Shown here: positions 1 through 7,539 of the stretch, one piece after another
Numbering within the stretch: the stretch's first letter is position 1
Layout: each line of letters begins with the position of its first letter
Assembly: GCA_947496185.1 (NCBI GenBank)
Contig: CANMCD010000004.1
Span: forward strand, 234,175-298,174
Direction: 5' to 3'
DNA from: an uncultured Tenacibaculum sp.
GTDB lineage: Bacteria; Bacteroidota; Bacteroidia; Flavobacteriales; Flavobacteriaceae
DNA length: 64,000 nucleotides
Notes under the pieces: model-generated
What the model saw: only the letters and a program-made list of their open reading frames with translations
Databases searched by the model: none
Told to the model about the DNA's origin: nothing
Program-made: the position numbers and the translations under genes

Positions 1-1604
1 AAAGACTCCGTAAAGAAACTGACTATGTTCTAATTAATGGGAAAAACATATCATCACTAGTAAACATACCTCTTAACGAGCTTTCCGCTTTCTTTAAAAC
101 ATTACAACTAAACAAATACGAAGAAAAAATAGCCAATCGTTTGCTTACTGAGATAAACAACAGGTTGCAATTCTTACAAGATGTAGGCTTAAATTACTTA
201 ACACTTAATCGTAACTCAAATTCTTTATCAGGAGGAGAAAGTCAACGAATCAACTTAGCCACCTCTCTAGGAAGTAGCCTCGTAGGCTCTATGTACATTT
301 TAGACGAACCTAGTATCGGACTTCACCCAAAAGACACCAAAAAACTTATAAAAGTACTTAAAAACTTACGAGACATAGGCAACACCGTTGTCGTTGTAGA
401 GCACGATGAAGACATTATGAAAGAGGCAGATTATATCATTGATATTGGTCCAGAAGCAGGCACCTATGGAGGAAACGTTGTTGCTGAAGGTACCTTTGAC
501 GAATTATTATCCTCAAATTCATTAACGGCCAAATACCTTTCAGAAGAACTCTGCATTAACGTGCCCAGCCTTAGAAGAAAATCCAACGATCATATCAAAG
601 TTGTCGGCGCTAGGGAAAATAATTTAAAAAACATCAATGTTTTTTTCCCTTTAAATTGCCTTACCGTAGTCACAGGGGTATCTGGTAGTGGCAAAAGTAC
701 CTTAGTCAAAAAGATATTATACCCTGCAGTACAAAAAAAACTCTTTGGCCATGGAGAAAAAATAGGGCAACATACTAGGGTAAAAGGTAGTTTTGAAACA
801 TTAAACCATGTTGAATTTGTCGATCAAAACCCTATTGGCCGCTCTTCAAGGTCAAACCCCGTTACCTACATAAAGGCCTATGATGATATCAGAAAATTAT
901 TGGCCAGTCAAAAACTATCTAAAATTCGCAATTATCAACCCAAACACTTTTCGTTTAACGTAGAAGGAGGACGCTGTGAAGTTTGCAAAGGGGAAGGAGT
1001 CGTTACGATTGAAATGCAATTTATGGCAGATGTACACCTGCCTTGTGACGCATGCCACGGTAAACGCTTTAAAAAAGACGTATTGGAAGTAACATTTGAA
1101 GAAAAAAACATTAACGACATACTTAACTTAACTGTTGACGACGCTATCCGTTTTTTCAAAGAACACCAACAAAACAAAATTGTCAAAAAACTTAAGCCTT
1201 TGCAAGACGTTGGCTTAGGATACGTAACTCTTGGGCAATCGTCTTCGACTTTATCTGGTGGTGAAGCACAACGTATAAAACTAGCCTCCTTTTTAACGAA
1301 AGGAACAACCAAAGAAAAAACACTCTTTATTTTTGATGAACCTACCACTGGTTTACATTTTCATGATATAAAAAAATTATTAGATTCATTTAACGCTTTA
1401 ATTGAAAAAGGACATTCAATTATTGTAATTGAACACAATATTGAACTTATTAAATGCGCTGATCATATCATTGATTTAGGAAAAGAAGGAGGAGAACAAG
1501 GAGGAAATTTAGTTTTTGCAGGAACGCCCGAAGCATTAACAGAAAATAAAGCTTCCTATACGGCCGCTTTTTTAAAGGATAAATTACCTGAAACTAAAAA
1601 TTAA
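1..1604 (+). CDS. uvrA: Excinuclease ABC subunit A (UvrA family), 3' part
   Basis: Nucleotide-excision-repair ATPase that recognises damaged DNA. The frame is open from the first bases of the window (frame 3), so the gene begins upstream; a TTG at 141 is only an internal codon. Visible in order are ABC signature I LSGGESQRINLA, Walker B ILDEPSIGLHP, a second Walker A GVSGSGKST, the C-terminal zinc finger CEVC/CDAC about 20 residues apart, signature II LSGGEAQRIKLA and Walker B FDEPTTGLHF. About 533 residues are present, roughly the C-terminal half of a UvrA. Bacteroidota often carry a second UvrA paralogue, and without the N-terminal UvrB-binding region I cannot say which copy this is. It is followed by a convergent heme locus. 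Confidence 0.93.
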   Translation, partial: RLRKETDYVLINGKNISSLVNIPLNELSAFFKTLQLNKYEEKIANRLLTEINNRLQFLQDVGLNYLTLNRNSNSLSGGESQRINLATSLGSSLVGSMYILDEPSIGLHPKDTKKLIKVLKNLRDIGNTVVVVEHDEDIMKEADYIIDIGPEAGTYGGNVVAEGTFDELLSSNSLTAKYLSEELCINVPSLRRKSNDHIKVVGARENNLKNINVFFPLNCLTVVTGVSGSGKSTLVKKILYPAVQKKLFGHGEKIGQHTRVKGSFETLNHVEFVDQNPIGRSSRSNPVTYIKAYDDIRKLLASQKLSKIRNYQPKHFSFNVEGGRCEVCKGEGVVTIEMQFMADVHLPCDACHGKRFKKDVLEVTFEEKNINDILNLTVDDAIRFFKEHQQNKIVKKLKPLQDVGLGYVTLGQSSSTLSGGEAQRIKLASFLTKGTTKEKTLFIFDEPTTGLHFHDIKKLLDSFNALIEKGHSIIVIEHNIELIKCADHIIDLGKEGGEQGGNLVFAGTPEALTENKASYTAAFLKDKLPETKN

Positions 1605-1675
1605 ATTTGCGTATCTTCAAATTAACACCTACTTTCGAGCCTATACTAACACTCATCAGTAAGTGTATTTTAATT

Positions 1676-1706
1676 AAAAACCTGTTTAACTTTTAGGTTA
1701 AACAGG
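1676..1706 (-). terminator. Intrinsic terminator of the hmuR-hmuY-like operon
   Basis: A perfect 10-bp stem (CCTGTTTAAC, 1681-1690, with GTTAAACAGG, 1697-1706) has a 6-nt loop. On the minus strand it is followed by a T-run, the complement of the A-run at 1676-1680. It lies about 40 bp past the stop of the HmuY-like gene. Confidence 0.8.
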
Positions 1707-1746
1707 CTTAACGTAACAAAAACTAACAAAATTCAATAAAATATAC

Positions 1747-2367
1747 TTACTGAAGATTTTTATCACCTTTATTAGGGTTATACACATAATTAAAGGTGTA
1801 ATAATTTGACGTAGCGAGTGAAACTTTACCGTCTTTATGGTAGCTAGCTATTTCCATTTTAGCATAATGGCCGTTATTGGTTTTTATGACAATTATTCTA
1901 CCAGCTTTGGGTACAATTAATCCTCTACCTTTGTACGAATACCAACCATCTCCTTTTGGTAAAGCCAACTCACCAACCTTATCTTGCTTAAATTCACTAT
2001 CTACGGGTGCTTCTTTAATATCACTTAACGTTTTATCTTTATATAATAACAATGCTGCGTTACCTTTTCTAGGAATCTCTCCTTTAACATTTCCTACCTC
2101 TTTTCCTCCATTAACAATAATTTCCGTTGCTCTAAATGCAATATCCCAATTATCATCTTCAACAATCTTTCCTTGTTCAAAACTAAACTTTACAAAATCC
2201 CCTGTGTACTCACGAGTCTGATGATCATAAGTGGCAGGTGCGTGTAAATTTTCTATTTTTTCTGTTTTAACGGGCTGTAATTGTTCAACCTCATCCTCAT
2301 TTTTACTACATCCTGTGAATAAAAATGTGATAACTAAAGTTCCTAAAATTGTTTTTAAATTCCTCAT
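1747..2367 (-). CDS. HmuY-like heme-binding lipoprotein
   Basis: Probable surface or periplasm-facing lipoprotein that captures heme for the adjacent TonB receptor. The N-terminus is a lipoprotein signal with lipobox LFTGC (Cys about residue 20). The body has the HmuY-type core, with DNWDIAFR around residue 78-85 followed by beta-rich sequence and a Gly/Lys-rich middle. The length of 206 aa fits the family. It lies 22 bp downstream of the receptor on the same strand and before a strong terminator, so the two are co-transcribed with the receptor first. Heme ligands differ between HmuY subgroups (His or Met pairs), and I could not assign them by eye. Family assignment rests on motif plus context. 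Confidence 0.8.
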   Translation of the reverse strand: MRNLKTILGTLVITFLFTGCSKNEDEVEQLQPVKTEKIENLHAPATYDHQTREYTGDFVKFSFEQGKIVEDDNWDIAFRATEIIVNGGKEVGNVKGEIPRKGNAALLLYKDKTLSDIKEAPVDSEFKQDKVGELALPKGDGWYSYKGRGLIVPKAGRIIVIKTNNGHYAKMEIASYHKDGKVSLATSNYYTFNYVYNPNKGDKNLQ

Positions 2368-2389
2368 AAAGCTTCCTTATTGGCTATAA

Positions 2390-4480
2390 TTAAATTTTAA
2401 ATTGTAATCTTCCATAAATCGTTCTTCCTAACAGCAAAAAATTTTCATCGGGTGTTCTTTGCTTACTTGTTTCATCAATATTATAAAACTGCTCACCATT
2501 CTTCAACCCCTTTGAATTCAACACATTATCCACTCCCACCAAAAAATTAATATTACCAAAAAATGTTTTGTCAATTGCCAAGTTTACTTGAGTAATAGGT
2601 TTTACAAACCGATCAAATTTATCAATAACATCATTTCCATTGGTATCTCTGGGAACAAACTTACTTCTATATGTCCCTCTTATATTGAGTGAAAAATCAT
2701 GTTCAAAGTTTTCGTAAAATACCTTTGCATTTACCATATGCTTAGACCTATTTGGTAAACCGTAATAAATAGAGCTACTTGCCCTTTGAGTCAATCCGTT
2801 TTCATCTTTAAACACGATACCTTTTTTTAATTTCTTTATCTGTGCTTTATCTCCCGTATCCAAAAACTGATACCCCATCAAAAACCTAAAGTTATCATTA
2901 AACTTATAGTTCAAATCAAACTCTACACCTTGTGTAAAAACCTTTTCAAAGTTTTTGTATGAGAAAATCCTTGTTCTTCCATCTATAGAAATTTTAACTG
3001 GATCTAACTCTGTATCAAAAGAATCTATAAGATTTCTAATATCATTTCTAAACAAGTTTACATTAATTTTTAAATTCTTTATAGGCTTAAATGACGTTCC
3101 AACATTAAAACCTAAACCTATTTCTGGCTTTAATTGTTTCGTAACACCAGATATATCTTCATCAGTACCAGCAAATAAATTATGAATTGTATGGGTACCT
3201 AACACTACATAACCATTATTTACATTTCTAAAATCAAAAAACAATTGCCTAAAATCTGGTATTTTAAACCCATATCCTCCAGAACCTTTTATCGTAATTT
3301 TATTGTTTAATTTCCAACTTAAAGACAACTTTGGACTGTAGGCATTTTGATAATTATTACTCCCATCATAACGAAATCCAGCAACTAAATTGACATTGTA
3401 TAGTGGTTCAAAATCATATTGTGTAAATCCATACCAAGTAGTAATGTATTTTTCTCCATTGATAGAAAATCTATCCAAACGATCTTGATTTCCTCCTATC
3501 CCAACTAAAAAATTACCTCCTACCCCGTTATCAAAATCTAATTTTGCGCGAATTTCAGGCCGTATCAAACTCCTATTAAAGTACGTAGTATTATTTATGG
3601 AAGTTGCTGTTTTATTTCGGGTAGCATAAAACGTATAATCTATATCCCATTTATCCGATATTTTATGACTTACAATAGAATTTATATTCCAATCCGTTTG
3701 TGTATCTGTTACTGAATTGACAAAAATATTTTGTTGATAAAACCTACCCGACAAATCAAAAGTTACTTTATCTGTCAAATCATATAAAAACCGAGAATTA
3801 AAGGTATAATTCTGATAAGGATTTACTGTTTTTTGGGTTGTCTCAGGAACTAAGTCGTACCCACCACTTGAATTCAAGTTCACGTCTGTAACATTTGAAA
3901 AACTACCTTTTTTATAACGAACTCCTCCATTGATATCCAACTCTTTTTGGTCACCTATTAACCTAGTCATTAGATGAAAGTCTCCTTTAAGTTGATCTTT
4001 CTTAGGCTTTTCTGTAATAATATTAACAACACCTCCTAAAGCTTCTGATCCGTATAAACATGAAGATGATCCTTTTACCACCTCTACTTGTTTTATATTA
4101 TTTACAGTAACTCTATTTAAATCAAGATTTCCTGCCGTTCTTCCAACCAAAGGTACCCCATCTATCATCACTAAGATATAATCTGCAGCAATCCCCTGCA
4201 TCTGTATACCCTCTGAGTTCCCTACATCTTTAACAAAGGTTATTCCCGTTTGCTCTTGTAGTAAATTTCTCAACCTCACAGCACCTGTACTTTCAATTTG
4301 TTTTTTTGAAATTAAAATCACAGGCATTGGTGCTAATGACAATTGACGTAAAGTTCTTGTTGCTGTAACAATTACCTCATCCAATTCATTTTCTGAAGTT
4401 CTATTCTCTTTCTCATTTTGAGCTATTGAGAAAGCAAAAATAAAACAAAACAAAAACGTCAATCTACTATTTAGAAACAT
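2390..4480 (-). CDS. TonB-dependent outer-membrane receptor, HmuR-like
   Basis: Outer-membrane active transporter, probably for heme or hemoproteins given its HmuY partner. A Sec signal (residues 1-20, ending SIAQ) is followed by a TonB-box-like segment (DEVIVTATR, about 34-42). Next come a plug domain with VRLRNLLQEQTGI and GSSSCLYGSEALGGVVNIIT (about 75-155), then a long beta-barrel with many alternating aromatic strands ending in GRLQFKI. At 696 aa it has the usual size for a siderophore/heme receptor and lacks the N-terminal carboxypeptidase-like extension of SusC proteins. A -7 box (4498-4505) precedes it in a short divergent region shared with the DUF6607-like operon. The substrate is inferred. 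Confidence 0.9.
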   Translation of the reverse strand: MFLNSRLTFLFCFIFAFSIAQNEKENRTSENELDEVIVTATRTLRQLSLAPMPVILISKKQIESTGAVRLRNLLQEQTGITFVKDVGNSEGIQMQGIAADYILVMIDGVPLVGRTAGNLDLNRVTVNNIKQVEVVKGSSSCLYGSEALGGVVNIITEKPKKDQLKGDFHLMTRLIGDQKELDINGGVRYKKGSFSNVTDVNLNSSGGYDLVPETTQKTVNPYQNYTFNSRFLYDLTDKVTFDLSGRFYQQNIFVNSVTDTQTDWNINSIVSHKISDKWDIDYTFYATRNKTATSINNTTYFNRSLIRPEIRAKLDFDNGVGGNFLVGIGGNQDRLDRFSINGEKYITTWYGFTQYDFEPLYNVNLVAGFRYDGSNNYQNAYSPKLSLSWKLNNKITIKGSGGYGFKIPDFRQLFFDFRNVNNGYVVLGTHTIHNLFAGTDEDISGVTKQLKPEIGLGFNVGTSFKPIKNLKINVNLFRNDIRNLIDSFDTELDPVKISIDGRTRIFSYKNFEKVFTQGVEFDLNYKFNDNFRFLMGYQFLDTGDKAQIKKLKKGIVFKDENGLTQRASSSIYYGLPNRSKHMVNAKVFYENFEHDFSLNIRGTYRSKFVPRDTNGNDVIDKFDRFVKPITQVNLAIDKTFFGNINFLVGVDNVLNSKGLKNGEQFYNIDETSKQRTPDENFLLLGRTIYGRLQFKI

Positions 4481-4497
4481 TCTTAATAATTTTACTG

Positions 4498-4505
4498 CAA
4501 ATATA
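4498..4505 (-). promoter_or_regulatory. -7 box of the TonB receptor operon
   Basis: The minus strand reads TATATTTG, matching the Bacteroidota -7 consensus TAnnTTTG, 17 bp upstream of the receptor ATG. A clear -33 TTTG is not visible; the region where it should lie overlaps the divergent promoter, which suggests shared control. Confidence 0.55.
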
Positions 4506-4540
4506 AATCTTATTTTTAATTAATCTAAATAAATAAATTA

Positions 4541-4548
4541 TATTTTTG
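4541..4548 (+). promoter_or_regulatory. -7 box of the DUF6607/ankyrin/reductase operon
   Basis: TATTTTTG matches TAnnTTTG and lies 32 bp before the ATG at 4581. The opposing -7 box at 4498-4505 is only 35 bp away, so the two promoters face away from a common AT-rich core where a metal or heme regulator could bind. No Fur-type palindrome is obvious. Confidence 0.55.
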
Positions 4549-4580
4549 CAGCTAAATAATAAAACACAATCATAGTAAGA

Positions 4581-5486
4581 ATGAAGAATTTAATACTAAT
4601 AACGTTGGTAAGTACTTTGTGCATATTTCAAAATCATGCACAAAACAAAAAAAGGAAAGACAGAGATGCTATAAAAAAAATGTGTGGATGCTTTGAGGTA
4701 ACGTTTAATTTTGCTGAAACTTTTAACTACAGCAAAGACTCCTTATACAAACCTTCAAAAACAAAGTCAGAAAAAGCCTTAGAGTTTGCTCAGTTGGTTG
4801 TTGATGAAAACAATAAAATTTCTATTCAACACTTATTACAAGTAGGTAATCCAGCTAGTCCTTATATTGTAAAACACTGGAGACAAGATTGGGTATATCA
4901 AAATAGAGATCTATACAGGTATAACGGAAACAATACGTGGCTCTATGAAAACAAACCTAAATCTGCCGTAAGAAAACAATGGACACAAAAAGTGTATCAA
5001 GTAGACGACAGTCCTCGTTACGAAGGGTCTGGAACATGGGTACATGTTGACGGAAAAAGCTATTGGGAAAATACCACAGACGCTCCATTACCAAGAAGAG
5101 AATATACGAAAAGGAGTGACTACAATATTACTGTAAGAGGAAATAGACACGAAATAACTGAATATGGTTGGTTACACGATCAAGACAACAAGAAAATAAT
5201 AAGAGAAACTGGTAAAGACGATATTGTATTAGCAGAAGAAAAAGGATACAATACCTATGTTCGTGTTCCTGAAAGCAGGTGTAAAGCAGCTCAAGACTGG
5301 TGGAATAAAAATGCTAACAAATGGCAAACAGTTAGAAATAAGTGGAATCAAATTTACAATAAAAAGTCAGATCTTTCTCTTAAGCGAAAAGTAAAAAACA
5401 AGCCCTTATACAAGCACCTTTTTTCAAAAGAAATGACAGAAGAAAAAAACATTAACGAGACAATAGAATCTTTTGTAATTCAATAA
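4581..5486 (+). CDS. DUF6607-like exported protein of the heme locus
   Basis: Protein of unknown function with a Sec signal peptide (residues 1-20, ending NHAQ). The start of the mature part, KKMCGCFEVTFNFAETF, and the IKHWRQDWVY motif (about residue 95) match my memory of the DUF6607 family of Bacteroidota. The length of 301 aa is normal for that family. The protein is rich in Trp/Tyr and charged residues and has no membrane segment after the signal, so it is probably periplasmic or surface-exposed. First gene of a four-gene plus-strand operon divergent from an HmuR/HmuY pair. I infer a role in heme or iron handling from context only. Confidence 0.7.
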   Translation: MKNLILITLVSTLCIFQNHAQNKKRKDRDAIKKMCGCFEVTFNFAETFNYSKDSLYKPSKTKSEKALEFAQLVVDENNKISIQHLLQVGNPASPYIVKHWRQDWVYQNRDLYRYNGNNTWLYENKPKSAVRKQWTQKVYQVDDSPRYEGSGTWVHVDGKSYWENTTDAPLPRREYTKRSDYNITVRGNRHEITEYGWLHDQDNKKIIRETGKDDIVLAEEKGYNTYVRVPESRCKAAQDWWNKNANKWQTVRNKWNQIYNKKSDLSLKRKVKNKPLYKHLFSKEMTEEKNINETIESFVIQ

Positions 5487-5504
5487 CCTATTATTCATTT
5501 AAAA

Positions 5505-7010
5505 ATGAAAAAAAACATATTAACTTACCTTATTACTTTTATAACAGGTTTTGTAACAGCCCAAGATCAAAATATTTTTTTAGATAGAGATTTTTGGAAA
5601 TCGTCTCCTTCAATAACTGAAGTAGATCAAAAAATCAAAGAAGGCAACAATCCAAGTGAAATTAATACTCATGGATTTGACGCAGTAGTCTATGCGATCT
5701 TAGAAAAAGCCCCTAACAACACCATAAAACACTTGTTATCCTTCACAGGAAACGAAGTAAATAAGTTAACACACGACAAAAGAACCTATGTCTTTTGGGC
5801 AGCCTATAAAAATAATCTTCCACTAATGAAGTTTTTAATTTCTAAAGGCGCTAAAATGGACGTTATAGATGCACACGGATATTCTGTATTAACATTCGCA
5901 GCGATTACTGGCAACAGTAATAAAAAGATCTATGAACTTTGTATTGAGCAAGGTATAGATATAGCAGACACCAATGAAAACGGTGCAAACTCATTATTAT
6001 TGGTACTGTCACAACTAGAAGATCTTAGCTTTATCGACTACCTTATTTCAAAAGGCTTAACTTTGAAAGCTACTGATAATGATGGAAATGGTGCCTTTAA
6101 TTACGCAGCAAAAGGTGGAAATAAAAAAACATTACAATTTTTAATTAACAAAAAACTACCCTACAAAGGTTTAAATAAAAACAATGGCAATGCAATGCTT
6201 TTGGCCACTCGAGGCACCAGAAAAAGCAATAACTCTTTGTCTTTTTTTAAGTTTTTGGACAGTTTAGGGATCGCCTCAAATATTTCAAACAAGAAAGGTA
6301 ACACGCCTTTATTAAACATTTCGTACAGAAACAAGCATAAAGAAACGTTTGATTTTTTCTTTGAAAAAGGGGCAGATGCAAATCATACTGATAAAGAAGG
6401 AAATACTGCGTTAATTATCGCATCTATTAAAAACAGTTTAGAAATTAATAGCCTTTTGTTAGAAAAAACAAAGGACATTAACCATCAAAATAAAGAAGGA
6501 ATTTCAGCACTATCCTATGCTGTTCAATACAATACTCCAGATATTGTCGAACACCTTATTAAAAATAACGCTGACATACACCTTAAAGATAAAAAGGGAA
6601 ACCCCATTTCTTATTATCTAATTAAAGGATATCGTCCCAAAAAACACGATGCTTTTATCAAAAAGCTAACTATTTTAACAACCAATGGATACAATATCAG
6701 ACAAAATATGGCAAATGGAAATAGCATTTTACATGAAGCCATTGATAAAGATAACCTTAGCTTATTAAAAACGCTTGAGGGATACAATCTGGATGTAAAT
6801 AGTAAAAACAAAAACGGATATACTGCACTTCAAAAAGCTGTCATGCAAGCAAAAGATACCGAAATAATAAAATATCTATTGCATATTGGCGCTAACAAAC
6901 ATATAAAAACAAGCTTCGGAGAAACACTATACGATTTAGCTAAAGAAAATGAAATTTTAAATTCAAAAAAGGCAGATGTTAATTTTTTAAAACAAACATT
7001 ACGACCTTAA
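5505..7010 (+). CDS. Secreted ankyrin-repeat protein
   Basis: A Sec signal (residues 1-19, cut near VTAQ) is followed by about 480 residues of ankyrin repeats. About a dozen repeats with the NGxTxLxxAxxxxxxxxxxxLLxxGAD pattern can be traced, for example KEGNTALIIA, KEGISALSYA and KNGYTALQKA. Ankyrin solenoids bind proteins, so this is probably an envelope scaffold rather than an enzyme. It starts 18 bp after the DUF6607-like gene and ends 24 bp before the DUF2271-like gene, so it belongs to the heme/iron operon. No other domain is fused. Its partner is unknown; neighbouring periplasmic proteins are the obvious candidates. Confidence 0.85.
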   Translation: MKKNILTYLITFITGFVTAQDQNIFLDRDFWKSSPSITEVDQKIKEGNNPSEINTHGFDAVVYAILEKAPNNTIKHLLSFTGNEVNKLTHDKRTYVFWAAYKNNLPLMKFLISKGAKMDVIDAHGYSVLTFAAITGNSNKKIYELCIEQGIDIADTNENGANSLLLVLSQLEDLSFIDYLISKGLTLKATDNDGNGAFNYAAKGGNKKTLQFLINKKLPYKGLNKNNGNAMLLATRGTRKSNNSLSFFKFLDSLGIASNISNKKGNTPLLNISYRNKHKETFDFFFEKGADANHTDKEGNTALIIASIKNSLEINSLLLEKTKDINHQNKEGISALSYAVQYNTPDIVEHLIKNNADIHLKDKKGNPISYYLIKGYRPKKHDAFIKKLTILTTNGYNIRQNMANGNSILHEAIDKDNLSLLKTLEGYNLDVNSKNKNGYTALQKAVMQAKDTEIIKYLLHIGANKHIKTSFGETLYDLAKENEILNSKKADVNFLKQTLRP

Positions 7011-7034
7011 ATTAATCGTTAAAAACACACTCAA

Positions 7035-7532
7035 ATGAAATCTACAAACTATAGAAAAATTTGCCTTATACTATCTATCGGAATGATACTCTCTCTGTTA
7101 GGTTTTTCAAAAAAAACAGATCATAGCCTATATAAATGTATGATCCAAATGAAAAATTACTCAGGAGAAGGTGCTTACGTAGTTATTTCTTTACTAAAAG
7201 ATGGTAAATACATTGAAACATTATACGTACAAGGAGATGATGATCAATGGTATGCTGACATTACCGAATGGTGGAAGTTTCAAGGGAAAGTAAGAACAAA
7301 TATTGACGCTATTACTGGCGAAACAATTAGTGGTGGCAAAAGAACTGTTAGTTTCATCAAAATTGATAACGATAAAATAGACAATGGGTATACATTAAGA
7401 TTTGAATCTGCTGTGGAAGACCAAGAATACTATGAAAATGATGTAGAATTTGATTTAACCTCAGAAAATCTCCAACAAAAAGCCTCTGGAAAAGGTTTTA
7501 TCAGATATATCCGTTTAATTCGAAATGACTAG
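7035..7532 (+). CDS. DUF2271-like periplasmic protein
   Basis: A 165-aa exported protein. The N-terminus has a hydrophobic signal (residues 8-24) without a lipobox. The mature part resembles DUF2271, with AYVVISLLKDGKYIETLYVQ followed by a WYADITEWWKF segment, a single beta-rich domain. Proteins of this type are usually encoded beside PepSY-domain membrane proteins, as here: the PepSY-reductase gene begins 7 bp downstream. The likely role is a periplasmic partner of that reductase. The biochemical function of the family is not established to my knowledge. Confidence 0.7.
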   Translation: MKSTNYRKICLILSIGMILSLLGFSKKTDHSLYKCMIQMKNYSGEGAYVVISLLKDGKYIETLYVQGDDDQWYADITEWWKFQGKVRTNIDAITGETISGGKRTVSFIKIDNDKIDNGYTLRFESAVEDQEYYENDVEFDLTSENLQQKASGKGFIRYIRLIRND

Positions 7533-7539
7533 GTGAATT

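Noticed and set aside
935-1348. 137-codon minus-strand frame inside uvrA
   Set aside because: It overlaps zinc-finger and Walker motifs of uvrA in the sense frame and has no family resemblance.
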